Source: Vanessa cardui
Lineage: Eukaryota; Arthropoda; Insecta; Lepidoptera; Nymphalidae
Reading direction: 5' to 3'
NCBI RefSeq assembly: GCF_905220365.1
Contig: NC_061124.1
Location: 12,340,501 to 12,404,500, forward strand
Length of the DNA stretch: 64,000 nt
The position numbers and the translations under genes are program-made. This document shows, in pieces, positions 35,386-48,480 of this stretch (position 1 is the stretch's first letter; the number at the start of each line of letters is the position of its first letter). The notes under the pieces were generated by a model. It did not search any database. It worked only from the letters and a program-made list of their open reading frames with translations, and was not told the origin of the DNA.

Positions 35386-38300
35386 TATTTGTTCGTAATT
35401 CCGCCGAGAATATGTCGTATAACATCTTCTTGTAGTTTTCTTTGCTCACGTTATATATCACGCGAGCATTAGAATCGTTCATTGATTCTGTGAAATCATT
35501 TGTATTAACACCTCGTTGGTCTCCTGAAAAATAATAATTTCCTTTTTAATTTGATATATAATTTTTGAACTACATTTCTCATCAGTTCACTCCAAATACT
35601 TGATAAATGAAAGCTACGCTGAAATAAGTGCAATGATAAATCTATAAACACTATAATTTTTGTATTAATTCATTCATTCATTGTAATGTTTTTTATGGTA
35701 TAGGTTCGCGGACGAACATATGGGCCACCTGATGGTAAGTGGTCACCATCACCCATAGACAATGACGATTGACGCTGTAAGAAATATTAACTATTCCTTA
35801 CATCGTCAATGTGCAACCAACCTAGGGACTTAAGATGTTATGTCCCTTGTCGCTGTAGTTACACTGGCTCACTCACCCTTCAAACCGAAACATAAAATTA
35901 CTGAGTACTGTTATTTGGCGGTAGAATAACTGATGAGTGGGAGGTACCTACCCAGACGGGTTTGCAGAAAGCTCTACCACCAAGCCTACTTCCCTACGCT
36001 GTTTTCCTATACAACTGACCACAAGATTAGTTACACGAGGCATATTATGGTAAACACATAGAATACCAATTAAGCTTATTATTTTATTTTTGAATGGCAA
36101 ACAGTAAACGTATGAAACTTGGAAATACAAAATTCCATTTCAAAATTGTCTTGGAAAATGCTCTACTATTATACTCTAAAGGTAGTCTCACTATGCACTA
36201 TTACATTCGACAATAAATATGAACTAAATAATAATAAATCTCATACTTGTAAGTATTAACACATAGAAAGTGGAAAGGAATGCGATTTCACAATTTTATT
36301 AGAAGGACATTCTTGTAATCTTTGCCGTACTTTACTAAATGTGTGTAGAGGTAAAGTAGGATACTTACCGCATAAAGTAATACTGTTGTTAGAATACCGC
36401 GTTTCTTGAACATTTAATGTTTCATCCAACGCTATCGCCATTGCTGATGGGTCTAACAAGCACCAATAGGTGCTTACACTTAGTGATACTACTTCATATT
36501 TATTTTGAGCTTGCATAATACTGGTATTTATAGATCCTAAAATATCTGTTCTCCATTCCTGTAAATAAATAAAAAGCAAAGACTCATATAAATTAAATTG
36601 CTTATGTAGATTTAGGAATGTATTTTTCTTTTTACATAGTATTATAGTGACTCTCCCTATGAGGAGAAGGTTTGGAGCATATTCATCCATGTTGCTCCAA
36701 TGCGGGTTTTTGAATTCGCACGTGACAGAAATCCATAGAAATTAGACAATGCAGTTTCTCACGATGTTTTCCTTTCGATGTTTTACATAATTAATATTAT
36801 AATTTTTGTCACTGGAAATTAAAAAAATAAAACAAAATTAGCTGAAACTTCTCGTAACCAAAGAGCTGTCCCTTTCTTGTCCCGAAATTATCGATTGCCT
36901 AGCAACTCAAAACCAATAGCGCCACCATCCTAGTGTTGTATTGTTACAGACGATTATCAAGCAAGTCTGTATTTTAGTTGGAGTCTTCATACCTTGCTTA
37001 TTTTCTGATGTAACCTTATCTGCGAGAATGGAATGATGGTGAGCTTCTCAGGGGTACCACTGCTTGCTACTATATAATACGATTCGATGTCCATATTTGC
37101 ATTGAACTCAGGTTCCGTAAAATCTTCACCTGTAAAATTCAATAGTGTTAGAAGAATTATCAAAAGGAAATTCAGCATCCAGAACAAGATTCTATTCTCT
37201 AAGCAATTGTTTGCCAATTAAAGTATATCAAATCAGATATTAAACTACGAAATATTCTCATGTATGGGTATTATCTATTTCATAAATAATTGAGATGGAT
37301 CTAGATATTAGTATATATATGTATATATTTTATGGTAAAAGACGGGTACATAAGCTACCTGATGGTAACTGGTTACATGGAACTGTAAGAAATATTAACC
37401 ATTCCTTACATCTCCAGTGTGCCTCTAACCTTGCATACTAAGATGTTATGTGCTATGCACTACTCAGACACCTTTCAAACCGGAACACAGCTATACTGTA
37501 CCTACAACTATTCTGAGTACTGTTGTTTGGCGGTAGAATAGCTGCTTCAAGCCGCAACACAAAAATTCAAAAAAAGTCATGCTAAATGGCGGTAGAATAT
37601 CTGATGTGTTGATGCTACTTATCCAGACAGGTTTGCATAAAGTCTTACCACCAAGTTCATTTGTCGGGCTCTTTGTGACTGGTTGTGTTCATAAAGTTCC
37701 ATTATAGTCATAATATAGTTTCAAGATATGAGCCAAAAAAATACATCATTAATAGGAATTACTGGGAATGAACCCATTATTATTTTAGAGATTTGAGTAT
37801 TTTGCTAGCCGTAACTAAATATGACGTTTAAACTATAATATCAAGTACCAGTCCTGGGCTAAGAACTTCTTCATAGTTAAGGATATATTTTGTTGTAAAG
37901 CCAATTCCTCACCCTCCCCACTTTGTATCTTATTTTCACTTAAGACATGCTATATTTTCTGGATTGAATCTATGTTCTGTGTTGAATTAACAAATTATTT
38001 TCTCATTCAATCTATTTGTGTCATTATTTTAAATTAAATATATTTACCATAAACATGTCCAGCCGCAACATAAAGATGCGAGAGTCTAGACATGAAGTTT
38101 GGATCAATCCGAATCGCCAATGCAATGTTGGTAAGAGATCCCAAAGCAACTATAACGAGTTCACCTGAAATTCAATTCAATTCGATTTTTATATTTATGA
38201 CCTCAGCTGAAATTCAATAAAAGCATCAGTTGAATATGATGAGAGAGTTAAATCCAACCACTTTAGAACAACGTCTCAGTTTTGGGCAACTGCTAGTAAG

Positions 38301-41300
38301 TTAAATCAACTTTAATATTTTTATATGATCAGTATACATCTCATGGATGTGAGTGTGTGAGAGAAGATATGGTTAGAAAGCATGTTACTTGTCAGATGAC
38401 GTCTGACAGAGAAGCATTGAAGGAGAAAACATGCAGCTCCGACCCCAAATAAAAATGGGATAAGGGTAGGAGGATGATGAGTAGGTATACATTTCATCAT
38501 CATCTGGAAGATTTGATTTATTTATTGTATTCTTGTACATATCGCTTATATAATTGTGTTAGTTTCGCTTTCGAAATGAAAATGAAATCTGAGAATGTTT
38601 ACAAACCTGAATATTTTTTAGACAACTCTATAAGACCAAATACAGCGTGCTCCTTTTGAGCAGCGATAGGTTCATAGATGTCTGTGTTATTGTCACCCAG
38701 ACCATCGTAACCGAAAAAGTAATCAGATGGGAATTCCCCTATCAGAGCTCGGGTACTGCCTCTGTATATGGCAACCTGAAATCAATAAATTTTCCTTTAG
38801 TAAAAAATATTCAAGGAGCTCTATATATAAGTGTAATATAATGGAAATTTGGTCTAGTGAATGGTGGCTGTAGACCGAAACCCGAGGACATAATCTATTC
38901 AATCAATACAAATCCTGGGACCGGCAAGTAAAAGTCATTGTCTTATTCCTTCACGATATTTTAGTAGCAGTACTTTGCCGAAATCCATTTTATCGAACAG
39001 TGAATGTGTGTAGGATAAGGGATACATATCTATACATCATACTTTAAGAAAAACAAATACTTTATTATAATTTTTTATATATATAACCAGGAGACCGAAT
39101 TTGGTTAAATTCCGTATGTAGAAAGTTCGAACTCCAAGGAATATAAGCTTACAGTATATTTTTTTTAGCCTAGCTCCTGACGACTAAGCCATAAAAGGCG
39201 AACAAATTGAACAAACATATGTACTATAAGTGACCTGCCTCCGTTTTTCAAGGGTAACTGGAGAGCTACTCGAGAATCTGAGATGAACAATTCAATAGTA
39301 TCTTATCTATTATCGTTATATATATTTATGAATTTTACTTGTATCGGGTACGATTTTTTATTAGGATTGAAAAAAAAAAACAAATGCCACAGTAAATAAT
39401 TTTGCCTCTGATTGAATAACTAATAAATATAAATAATTAAGAACAAAGTACTAGAATGTCAAGGTTTATCGATATTGATACTCTTTGAATTTGTAGAATT
39501 AGCCTCCAAAAACAAATTAAGTTTTATAAACTAGAGTTCATTGAATTTATTTAAACTTTTATTTAGTTACTAGTTGGTGCCCACAGCTTTGATCGCTTCT
39601 TAAGGGGTTGGTTGTCATACAACAACAATAACAACAGCCTGTAAATTCCCACTGCTGGGCTAAAGGCCTCCTCTCCTTTTGAGGAGAAGGTTTGGAACTT
39701 ATTCCACCACGCTGTTCCAATGCGGGTTGATGGAATACACATGAGGCAGAATTTCTATGAAATATGTTACATGCAGGTTTCCTCACGATGTTTTCCTTCA
39801 CCGCTGAGCACGAGATGAATTATAAAGATAAATTAAGCACATGAATCAGCGGTATTTGCCTGTGTTTGAACCCGTAATCATCGGTTAAGGTGCACGCGTT
39901 TTAACCACTGGGCCATCTCGACTCTGGCTGTCATATGTTAGGCAAAAATGTAAGCCTATGTCCTTTCTTGAAGCTTAGGTTTGCTTCATACCGAATTTTA
40001 TCAAATTCGATTTAGAGGTTTGCTAGTGTATGAGCGACAGACTGACAGACAGGTAAAGTTACTTCTACATTTATAATATTAGTATAGATTGACTGTTAAA
40101 TTTGACATTCATAAAATTTTGTTTTTCGTATTTATTTCTCGTGACTTTTTCTCACTGAATTTCAAACATTTACGGTTATGTTACTGTCAGGGTTTTGAGG
40201 TGATTGTATTTTTTTTAAACCATGTTTTCTGGCCAGTCTCATAATTACATATTATATATTTAAAAAACAACCTTGCTTTTGTTTAATTTTAAATCTTTGT
40301 TCAGCTGTTGACAGAGCATTGTGGTTCCTTGCATATTATCACCATACAATAGACTTACGAATTGTGTCGAATAAAATATTCCAAAGAAATAAATGAAGAA
40401 GCATTGTTACGGATACCTGACTTTCGAAATAATATAAGTTGTTGTACAGAAACCAAAATTACGGAAAATAATTTTTTTGTGATGTTCGATGCAAATAGGT
40501 ACAAATTACGAATGATTTACAATTCTAACTTGTATATTGACGATAGATAAAATTTTGTCATTCAAATACCATTGTGTATGTTTAGGTTCAACAATTTTCC
40601 TTTAACGGCACAATTCACCCTGATTCGTGCTAAGTTGGTGTTCCACAGGGATACATTTTGGGCCCTATTTTATTTAGAGTATTTAAAAATATGATTTTCT
40701 TTTCCTCAGTGTAGGTACTTGCCGTATTGTATTATTTGCTAAGGATATTATTTTAAAAGTAGACATCTAAACAAAAATATGAAATTTTGTCACTGGTACA
40801 CAATAATTGGTTTGAATTGAATGCTTTGAATCGTAGTGTTGATTTTGCCTACTGTAAGCGGGAAATATTTTAAGCTATAGTAAATTGGTCCTGCTCTTGA
40901 TCTACCTGATAAGAAAAATTTTCAGAAAACTTGAGATTTGAAATTTCAGCGAAATCTTCATTATCGTATCTCACAGGCATTCGCAGATCCCCAGCGTACG
41001 TGATTAGATAACTTAGACTAAAACTAAAATGATGTTGTTACTAAGCGACTGTTTTGGTTATTTTCAAAGTATCATATATTGCAACATATTTCTGATCCAT
41101 GACGATACATTTTGTAAACGTTACAAATCTGAAATAAATTTAATATTATATTTTAAATAGAAACTTAAGATTTTATAACGAAGTAGAAATACAGTTGAGT
41201 TGACAAATGAGATAATAATTGACAATAATATTATTGATTGTCGAATTATGAATCAAAAATGTAATATTATTAAGCAGATATAGTAGACTTTGCCAAACAA

Positions 41301-43389
41301 TAATTTTAATCTTTAGCCAAAAAATATTAAAATAAAGCATATTTGCGTGTACATGAGCGTACAATTTTGATTAAAAGCTTCGAGTCAGTATTTGTCGATC
41401 AGCTATCATCAATAGCATATGATTATAATTATCACAGACAGATAAATAATATAAGCACTGAAATATTTGCTGATCATTTTCATAGATATACATACATAAA
41501 TTTATATCTAAATTTCAAACAGCTGATTTAGGTTTGGGAAATGATTATTCAATAGTGCTCCAATTTCCATACTTGAATATATCCATCGACTTTGATTTAC
41601 TTAATCTTGTATAATTAATATGCATGGGCCTATCTTTACTTAAAGATCATTACGCATACTTAAATATTTAAATTAACGTTAGGTAAGTAGTAGTACATTA
41701 CTGTTGGGCTGCAAAAAGGATGACTGAAAGACAATTGTATGTTACGGAGATGAGAATGCTGAGAGGAATGTGTGGTGTTACGCGAATGGATAGAGCCCAA
41801 CCCCAAATAAAATTGGGATAAGGCCAGGAGGATGATGATACAATACATATTAAGTGGACTATATGACCAGTACGCTCAGGAAAAAATTAAGTAGTTCTAA
41901 ACTCCGATTTTCATTTATCATAATTCCATTTGAGATCAACGTCTGACTGTTTGTTTCTTTAAAAACTTGTTGATTTACATTATTTTGCAACAGGATATGT
42001 GACAAATTCAAGTCTGTAATAACATATAACATTCATACTTACGTCTCTCCTGTTTGCAACTGTGAGTATTCTTTGTGTGTTGTTAAATACTTGTTCTTCG
42101 TCAACGTTGCCATGGGTTGTTGTGAGTGCAACTACCTCTGGTCTGTAATTTTCAGAATCATACATAAAATTACTTGCATATAAAAAAAACAATATTTAAA
42201 TTAGATTTTTTAAAGGCTTTAATTGATTTAAAAAAATCGTCTACTCAATTTAGAGATTCGTAATTTCCAAACATATTTCTGTTACATCATAACATAGAAT
42301 ATCTTATTGTGAATATACAATAAGTAATTAACATAACAATTAATTATTATGTTACATAGAAGAATTAACTATTATTGATTTACAAATACGTACGTTATAC
42401 AAAATTCACAAAATAATCAAGAACGTTCGTTTATAAGGCTTTATTATAATATAATTATAATAATTATTTAATCGCAATATATTTTCAAGGAATACACTAA
42501 TTGAATTTTTACACACATATATACATATAATTAAAGTATTCGTATCTATATATGAGATAGCCAAGTCGGTATTAAAATACAAATCGTGTTTCAACCTTGG
42601 AAATAGATGAAAGTTGAATGAGTATCGTATTTTGCGCTGATAGAGCTGATTGGATGATGTATTCAGGATATATGTGGATTCTCTAAAGGCCTCGTCTTGC
42701 TAATGCCCGTTATAGATATAGTCTTACGTTAGAAGTATTTATGAAATGACAGAAACGTATTCATAATAAGTTTTGAAATATTATAAACTTTAATATTATC
42801 AAATTTATTTTATTGTTTAATTATGTAAGTAATACAAAATAATCTTTTGGTTAATGTTCATGTATTGAAGTTGATATTTTTAGTGCAATTATTTCTCCAT
42901 TATAAACTTACCCGTCATAGTACTTTTCGTATAACAAGCCCATGAATATTGCCATTGCATCGTCAGCTCCGCCATCATGATCTATTACCAGCTTTTGTTT
43001 CACTCGAGTTGGTACATCAGTTGAATAACTAACAATTAATACAATTATTTAAAAACAGTTTTCAAATTTAGAATTTGCAAAAAAACAACTAACATTATTC
43101 TCCGCAATTTCTTTGAAGTCTGACATTATTTTTGTATCGATAGCAAAACAGCTACAGAACAATATAGAATCATTGAAAAAAAAACTAGAGTAAGGTTCTG
43201 AACTCTTTGTTTTTGCTGTTTATATACACATATTATTGGTATCAATAACACCTATTTATTCAGCATCACTGCATAAATTAATAACTAGTAAAAAAAAAAT
43301 TACTTTAATAAATCTATACAAAAATATATTTCAAATCCTTACCTGCTCGATACTACAAAGAAAACTAAAAAATAAACAAACGCAACCAT
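35381..43389 (-). CDS. Nucleoside hydrolase (IU-type), paralog 2, eight exons, 339 aa
   Basis: Same role as paralog 1: hydrolysis of nucleosides to base and ribose, probably outside the cell. Exons in coding order: 43389-43343, 43028-42912, 42142-42043, 38775-38607, 38164-38048, 37129-36993, 36558-36369, 35523-35381; 1020 nt, all GT-AG, all phases agree. Exon 1 is almost only a signal peptide (MVAFVYFLVFFVVSS). Motifs: KLVIDHDGGADDAMAIF (Asp cluster), LTTTHGNVDEEQ, FFGYDGLGD, LGSLTNIALAIRIDPNF, PEFNANMDIESY, LLDPSAMAIALDE, NARVIYNVS. Exons 3-6 have exactly the lengths of those in paralog 1 (100, 169, 117, 137). The active-site His positions are Phe (loop) and Leu (before the late Asp). The 3.3-kb intron 3 carries a Helitron with a SINE inside it plus LINE remnants. 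The gene is flanked by inverted copies of the 1.7-kb family D element. Confidence 0.95.
35689..35984 (-). repeat. Short repeat family B
   Basis: Reverse, near full length, in the last intron of paralog 2; it ends CTACCACCAAGCC on +. Confidence 0.8.
36640..36780 (-). repeat. Family A SINE body fragment
   Basis: GAGGAGAAGGTTTGGAGCAT through CACGATGTTTTCC on +, with many substitutions. Lies in intron 6 of paralog 2. Confidence 0.6.
37325..37656 (-). repeat. Short repeat family B, degenerate with internal duplication
   Basis: Reverse copy in intron 5 of paralog 2. The TGGCGGTAGAATA segment occurs twice, at about 37530 and 37590. Confidence 0.6.
38335..38490 (+). mobile_element. RTE-type LINE 3' end
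   Basis: GACCCCAAATAAAAATGGGA followed by GGAGGATGATGA, the 3' end seen also at 9708 and 41684. Lies in intron 4 of paralog 2. Confidence 0.7.
39570..40088 (-). mobile_element. Helitron with a SINE inserted in it
   Basis: Minus-strand 5' end A-TCTATACTAATATTATAAA at 40088 and CTAG at 39570-39573. A family A SINE at 39621-39925 splits it; GGTTGTCATA and GGCTGTCATA on either side look like the SINE's target duplication. Lies in intron 3 of paralog 2. Confidence 0.75.
39621..39925 (-). repeat. tRNA-derived SINE, family A
   Basis: Full copy with (GTT)n tail, body, damaged B box and CTGGGCCATCTCGACTCT head, nested in the Helitron. Confidence 0.9.
40590..40870 (+). mobile_element. LINE reverse-transcriptase remnant
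   Basis: The frame at about 40632-40695 reads VGVPQGYILGPILFRVFKNM, the GVPQGSILGP motif of non-LTR reverse transcriptases. Further on comes HNNWFELNALNRS, like the segment after the catalytic core. Heavily decayed; in intron 3 of paralog 2. Confidence 0.65.
41684..41850 (+). mobile_element. RTE-type LINE 3' end, internally deleted
   Basis: VTEMRMLRGMCGVTRMDR is encoded and jumps directly to AACCCCAAATAAAATTGGGA and the GATGATGAT end. Lies in intron 3 of paralog 2. Confidence 0.75.
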
Positions 43390-44436
43390 CACTGGAATCA
43401 AAATGGCAAATGCCAATTTATGAGTCGGAATCAACATTTAAGTATCTCTTAAATGCTAGCCGTCCTTATCTCGACTGCTAAAATATTATATATCTGCACT
43501 GTTCACACATTTTTTTTATATCACTATTAAAAACGCTATCATGTATTTATACAATATAATAAATATTACGATTTTATATTTAAAAAAAATATATATTGGT
43601 TCCTAGAATACGTTGCACGTTAGATGCCACAAACCAGTTCGAATTAATTAACTATTTTCCGGTTTAAAAAACCTAATCTTAGTTATTAAATAAATTATTA
43701 CACGAAGTAATATATAAATACTTCTTCCTATCAAAATGACAGTAACTCGTGTTATCACCTTTTGACAAATAAGTGTTAATTCCAATATAAACCTGTATTT
43801 AATAATGTACCTTATTCTATTAAAAATACAGTTTAAATTCATTTAATTAGAAATTTAGTAATCTAGAACGAAAGTTGATTCCTTAGCTGATAATATTAAG
43901 AGCCCTTCTATTTAACGTGTAGTATTATGATGAGTTTATGTTTAGTAGTTTTTTATCAGCTCTTCCTTAAACGACCAGTTATATATTTAAATGTCTTGTG
44001 ATATAAATATTAAAAATAAATTTGACGTATATTACATAGAGATGATAACGAATTGAATATAAAATATTGGAACGTGTAACTTAGTATATAGGTTTCTTTG
44101 ATATATACGAATATCAATAACTAATTAAAATTTAATTACAATAAATACAAATTGGCTTTTGAAGTTCCAATATATTGGAAGCATTTTTTAAGTAATATTT
44201 AATAGCATTTAAGCAGAGCCATATTATGTGTGAAGCCACTATTAGTATTTCTGTTTAATTTCTAGCCCACTGTCTCACCAGCTGCCATCAGAAAAGGCCA
44301 ATATAAATAAAGAATTTAACGAAAAGAAAAACCGACTTCATACAAAACACTACACACACCGACACACACTGACGCACACTGACACCGACTCCAAATACAG
44401 CCATAATTATAACTACATTATATAATCGTAAATCGA

Positions 44437-44478
44437 CTTTTCAACCGACTTCCAAAAGGAGGAGGTTATCAATTCGTC

Positions 44479-44525
<47 letters not shown>

Positions 44526-46164
44526 GTTACCTCATAACTTTTTACTGGGTGGACCGATTTTGATAAATTTTTTTTTGTTTGAAAGGTAGTGCCTCCCGTG
44601 GGGTCCCATTTTTTTTAAATTTTTTTCCGACGATGGTATCCATATGAAAACGACATAAGTCTTAAATTTGCATTATGTATATGCGCGACAAATAGGTGAA
44701 TAACTGAAAATCACGTTAACCAATTTTGATATTTCTTTTTTTATTATAAAATATATACTTCAAGGGTAATTTGGTGAAAGTTTGGTAAGGTTCTGAGCAC
44801 AGGATCCATGACAAAGTAACGGAACGGAAGGGAACGGAACAATTTTGAGGAGCACGTTGGCGATACTCAGTCGAATCTTTTATTTATAGGTTATTTGGAT
44901 ATTTGAGTCACCTTCCGTAATGTGGTTATGTTTATGTAATTATCATAGTCGAATATTATAATCAACTAGCTACCCACCCCGGCTTCGCACGGGTGCAATA
45001 CTGATACTAAATATACTACAGAATTTGTTTACTTACGACATCACATCGCAAACTTCTAAAATTGTCAGTGTTTCTTTACTATATTGTTCATGTATTATAT
45101 ACACAAACCTTCCCCTTGAATCACACTATCTTTTAAAAAAAACCGCATCAAAATCCGTTGCGTAGATTTAAAGATATAGGGACAGAGAAAGCGACTTTGT
45201 TTTATACTATGTAGTGATGGAACTCCTATACGGCTCGCAGTTAGGGTGCGATATGGGGCAGAATTTCTTACTATCTTTAATCAAATTCTGTGTATGTGAT
45301 GTGATGTCATATGATGTACGAAATATAGTTGGTGTTTTTCAAAGTTTTTTTGCTGAGTTCGATTACAGCTCTTTCGAGGGATCCTTGTAGTTTACGCCGC
45401 GTGACGTATTAAATCCGCATTTTCGAAAGTCTATTTTTGCTTTATTCGCAAGTTTCCTTTGAAATTGTCCTCGAAGTAGTTTCTGACTCATATAAACGGA
45501 ACGCTTAATCTATCCATATTAAAAAAAAATAGTTAGTCAACATCAGCTTCACTTAAAATCAAAAAATAAATAAAAATTTTAACAAAAAGAAAAACCGACT
45601 TCAAACAAAACACTATTTTAAAACAAATGAATATGTACGAAAAAGTAATAAAAATAATTGCGTATTCAACATATTTTTTAGAGTCTTCCTAAGTTAAATG
45701 AAATGAAAAATATTAGACTACTTAAAAGTCGATTAACGATTATATCATGTAGTTATAACTATTGTTATATTTGGAGTCGGTGTCAGCCAATAAAACCCTA
45801 CATAACCCTACGTATATCTATCAAAAACCAATACGAGAATACTTTAACAAATATGTTTTTTACAAAGTACCTGTTACACAATAATATACTGGATCAATCA
45901 AGGGGCTCGTATCGCTTCTTTCTTTTGATTGTTGGGGCAAGGGCACCGTGGCTGACACCGGCTCTAAATATACCAATAACTATAACTACATGATATAATC
46001 GTTAATCGACTTTTAAGTAGTCTAATATTTTTCATTTCATTTAACTTAGGAAGACTCTAAAAAATATGTTGAATACGCAATTATTTTTATTACTTTTTCG
46101 TACATATTCATTTGTTTTAAAATAGTGTTTTGTTTGAAGTCGATTTTTCTTTTTGTTAAAATTT
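44437..46164 (-). mobile_element. Composite element family D, 1.7 kb, copy 2
   Basis: Reverse complement of the element at 30001-31702 along its full length, with only scattered differences by eye. It contains the inverted-repeat module at about 45587-46164 and a long T run at 44485-44519. A further partial family D copy follows to about 47130. Confidence 0.75.
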
Positions 46165-47130
46165 TTATTTATATGTAGTCTAATATTTTTCATTTCATTT
46201 TACTTAGGAGGACTCTAAAGATATGTTGAATACGCAATTATTTTTATTTCTTTTTAGTGCATATTTATTTGTTTTAAAATAGTGTTTTGTGTGAAGTCTT
46301 GAAGAAGCTTCACTAAGTAGACTAACTAATTTTTCTTAGCATGGATAGATTAAGCATGCCGTTTATATGAGTCAGAAACTACTTCGAGGACAATTTCAAA
46401 AAAACTTGCGAATAAAGCAAAAATAAACTTTCGAAAATGCACCTTTAATACATCATGCGGCATAAACTACTACAAGGTACCACCCTCGAAAGAGCTGGAA
46501 TCGACCTCAGTAAAAAATCTTTGCAAAAGAGCTAATATATGTCGTACATCATATGGCATCATATACACAAAATTTGATTAAAGACTTAGATTATAAGAAA
46601 TTCTACCACAAATCGCACCCTAACTGTAAGCCGTTTAGGAGTTCCATCACCACATAGTATAAAACAAAGTAGCTTTCTTTGTCCTTATATCTTTAAAACT
46701 ACACAACGGATTTTGTTGCGGTTTTTTTAATAGATAGTGTGATTGGAAGGGAAGGTTTGTGTATATAATACATGAACACCATAGTAAATAAACACTGATA
46801 ATTATAGTAGTTTGTGATATGATGTCGTAAATAAACAAATTCTGTAGTATATCTAGTATCAGTATTGCACCCGTGCGAAGCCGACCCGGTCGCTAGTTGA
46901 TTATAATATTCCACTATGACAATTACATGAACAAAACCATGTTAATTAATTTTGAGTTATTCATCTATTTATCGCGCACATACATAATGCAAATTTAAGA
47001 CTTACTCGTATATCATTTTTATATGGATACCATAATCAGAACTGGACTAAATTAAAATGAGACCAAAAGAGTAGCAAATATAAAAAAAATACAGACGAAT
47101 TGATATTTTACACCTTTTTGAAGTCGGTTG
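46165..47130 (+). mobile_element. Composite repeat family D, partial copy
   Basis: Contains GTAGTCTAATATTTTTCATT, the ATAGATTAAGCATGCCGTTT segment, and the end TTTTTGAAGTCGGTTGAAAA. Diverged from the neighbouring copy. Confidence 0.6.
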
Positions 47131-47164
47131 AAAATAGTATTAATTTTAGCGAAATATTCTCAAT

Positions 47165-47360
47165 AACAGCTCTGATTCTAGAAGTTGGAAGTGAGAACAT
47201 TCCCATGCCTCGGAAGTAAAATTACTGCTGTACCTGAAACGATTTCCGGTCGTGTCGAATTTGCCGTCCCAAAAGGGATCTACTGTGGTTGCACACACCC
47301 TTATGGTCTATAGCATGTGCTGATTAGTTGGCTAGTCTCCGTTCAGAATAGTCACCGTTG
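47165..47360 (+). repeat. Interspersed repeat, probably a LINE 3' part
   Basis: AACATTCCCATGCCTCGGAA and TTTCCGGTCGTGTCGAATTT, which I recall as common in lepidopteran LINE 3' regions. No open frame of note. Confidence 0.4.
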
Positions 47361-47924
47361 CCAAAATCAGTTAAGATGTCATCAGAAGTATCTTCTTTAT
47401 ATCTTCACGTTTAAGCCAATAGCTGATCAGAGTGGTGGAATCAAGTGCAAATCTCCTCCTTCAAAATACAGGAGATCTTTGACAAGCAGTGTAACCTTTA
47501 AAGGTCAAGAGACTTTACTATTTTTCTTGAGTCATCTCTGTGATAGTTAATAAACGAAATCACTTCAAATTTTTTACTACATATAACCGTTAATAAATGG
47601 ACATATGACCTTTCTCAATAACATTTGCTAACGGCCATGTAAGAACTTAGGTATTCACTACATTTCCTGCAATAAAAAGGTATGGACCATGGAATTTAAT
47701 CCTAGATAATAAACACACATTCTGTATGTCATTTTAAATGTTTTGGTTTCCGGCATAAACCCTACTCACTACATTTTCTAACGTACTGTCCTATCATATA
47801 CGAAATCTGTTAAATAAATCTTAGTAAGCTGAAAAGTTTACTGTGTTTAAGGTCGGTTTCTATTTGACGATTCAGTTGGTAGTTCTAAAGTTGCATTATT
47901 TTAAAATTTACTCAAGTAAATTAT

Positions 47925-47980
47925 AATTATGTTTAGTTTTTCGATAGTATTCAAATACTATCGAAAAACTAAACATAATT
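47925..47980. repeat. Perfect 27-bp hairpin with 2-nt loop
   Basis: 47925-47951 pairs exactly with 47954-47980, leaving a CA loop. It lies in AT-rich intergenic DNA between the nucleoside hydrolase and the secreted-protein gene. Confidence 0.95.
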
Positions 47981-48227
47981 GATTGATGAACATGGGCTCT
48001 CTTACAAATTGTATTTATTTAGTTTTTTTTAGTTTTCCAGATAATAGAAGCAGTTTTGCTGTGTAGTGTGAATGGCCAAAAAAACGATGTTCGATCGGAA
48101 GCTATATAATATGGGAATTTGATCGGTACGATTTTGCACCTTTGCCAATCTTTACCCCATAGATATTGTAATTCCTGGAAAGAAATAATCACACGGATCA
48201 TGGAACTTATACCAAAATAGTGACCCG

Positions 48228-48480
48228 CCCCGGCTTTTCACGGGTGCAATACTGATACTTAATATATTACAGAGTTTGTTTATTTACGACATTACATGAG
48301 AAACTTCTAAAATTATCATTTTTTCTTTACCATATTGTACATATACATCCTACCTCTCAATTATCTCTATCTATTTAAAAAAAGACGCATCAAAATCTGT
48401 GTGCTATTTTTAAAGATCTATGCATACATATGGACAGACAGTGTTAAGTGACTTTGTTTTATACTATTTAATAAAGACAC
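48228..48480 (-). mobile_element. Family D Helitron-like part, diverged
   Basis: CCGCCCCGGCTTTTCACGGG followed by TGCAATACTGATACTTAATA and ending near TGACTTTGTTTTATACTATT, matching the middle of family D in reverse. Confidence 0.55.

Noticed and set aside
45703..45993. 96-codon frame, also seen at 30234-30449 on the minus strand
   Set aside because: Part of the inverted-repeat module of family D; no protein family and no constraint between copies.
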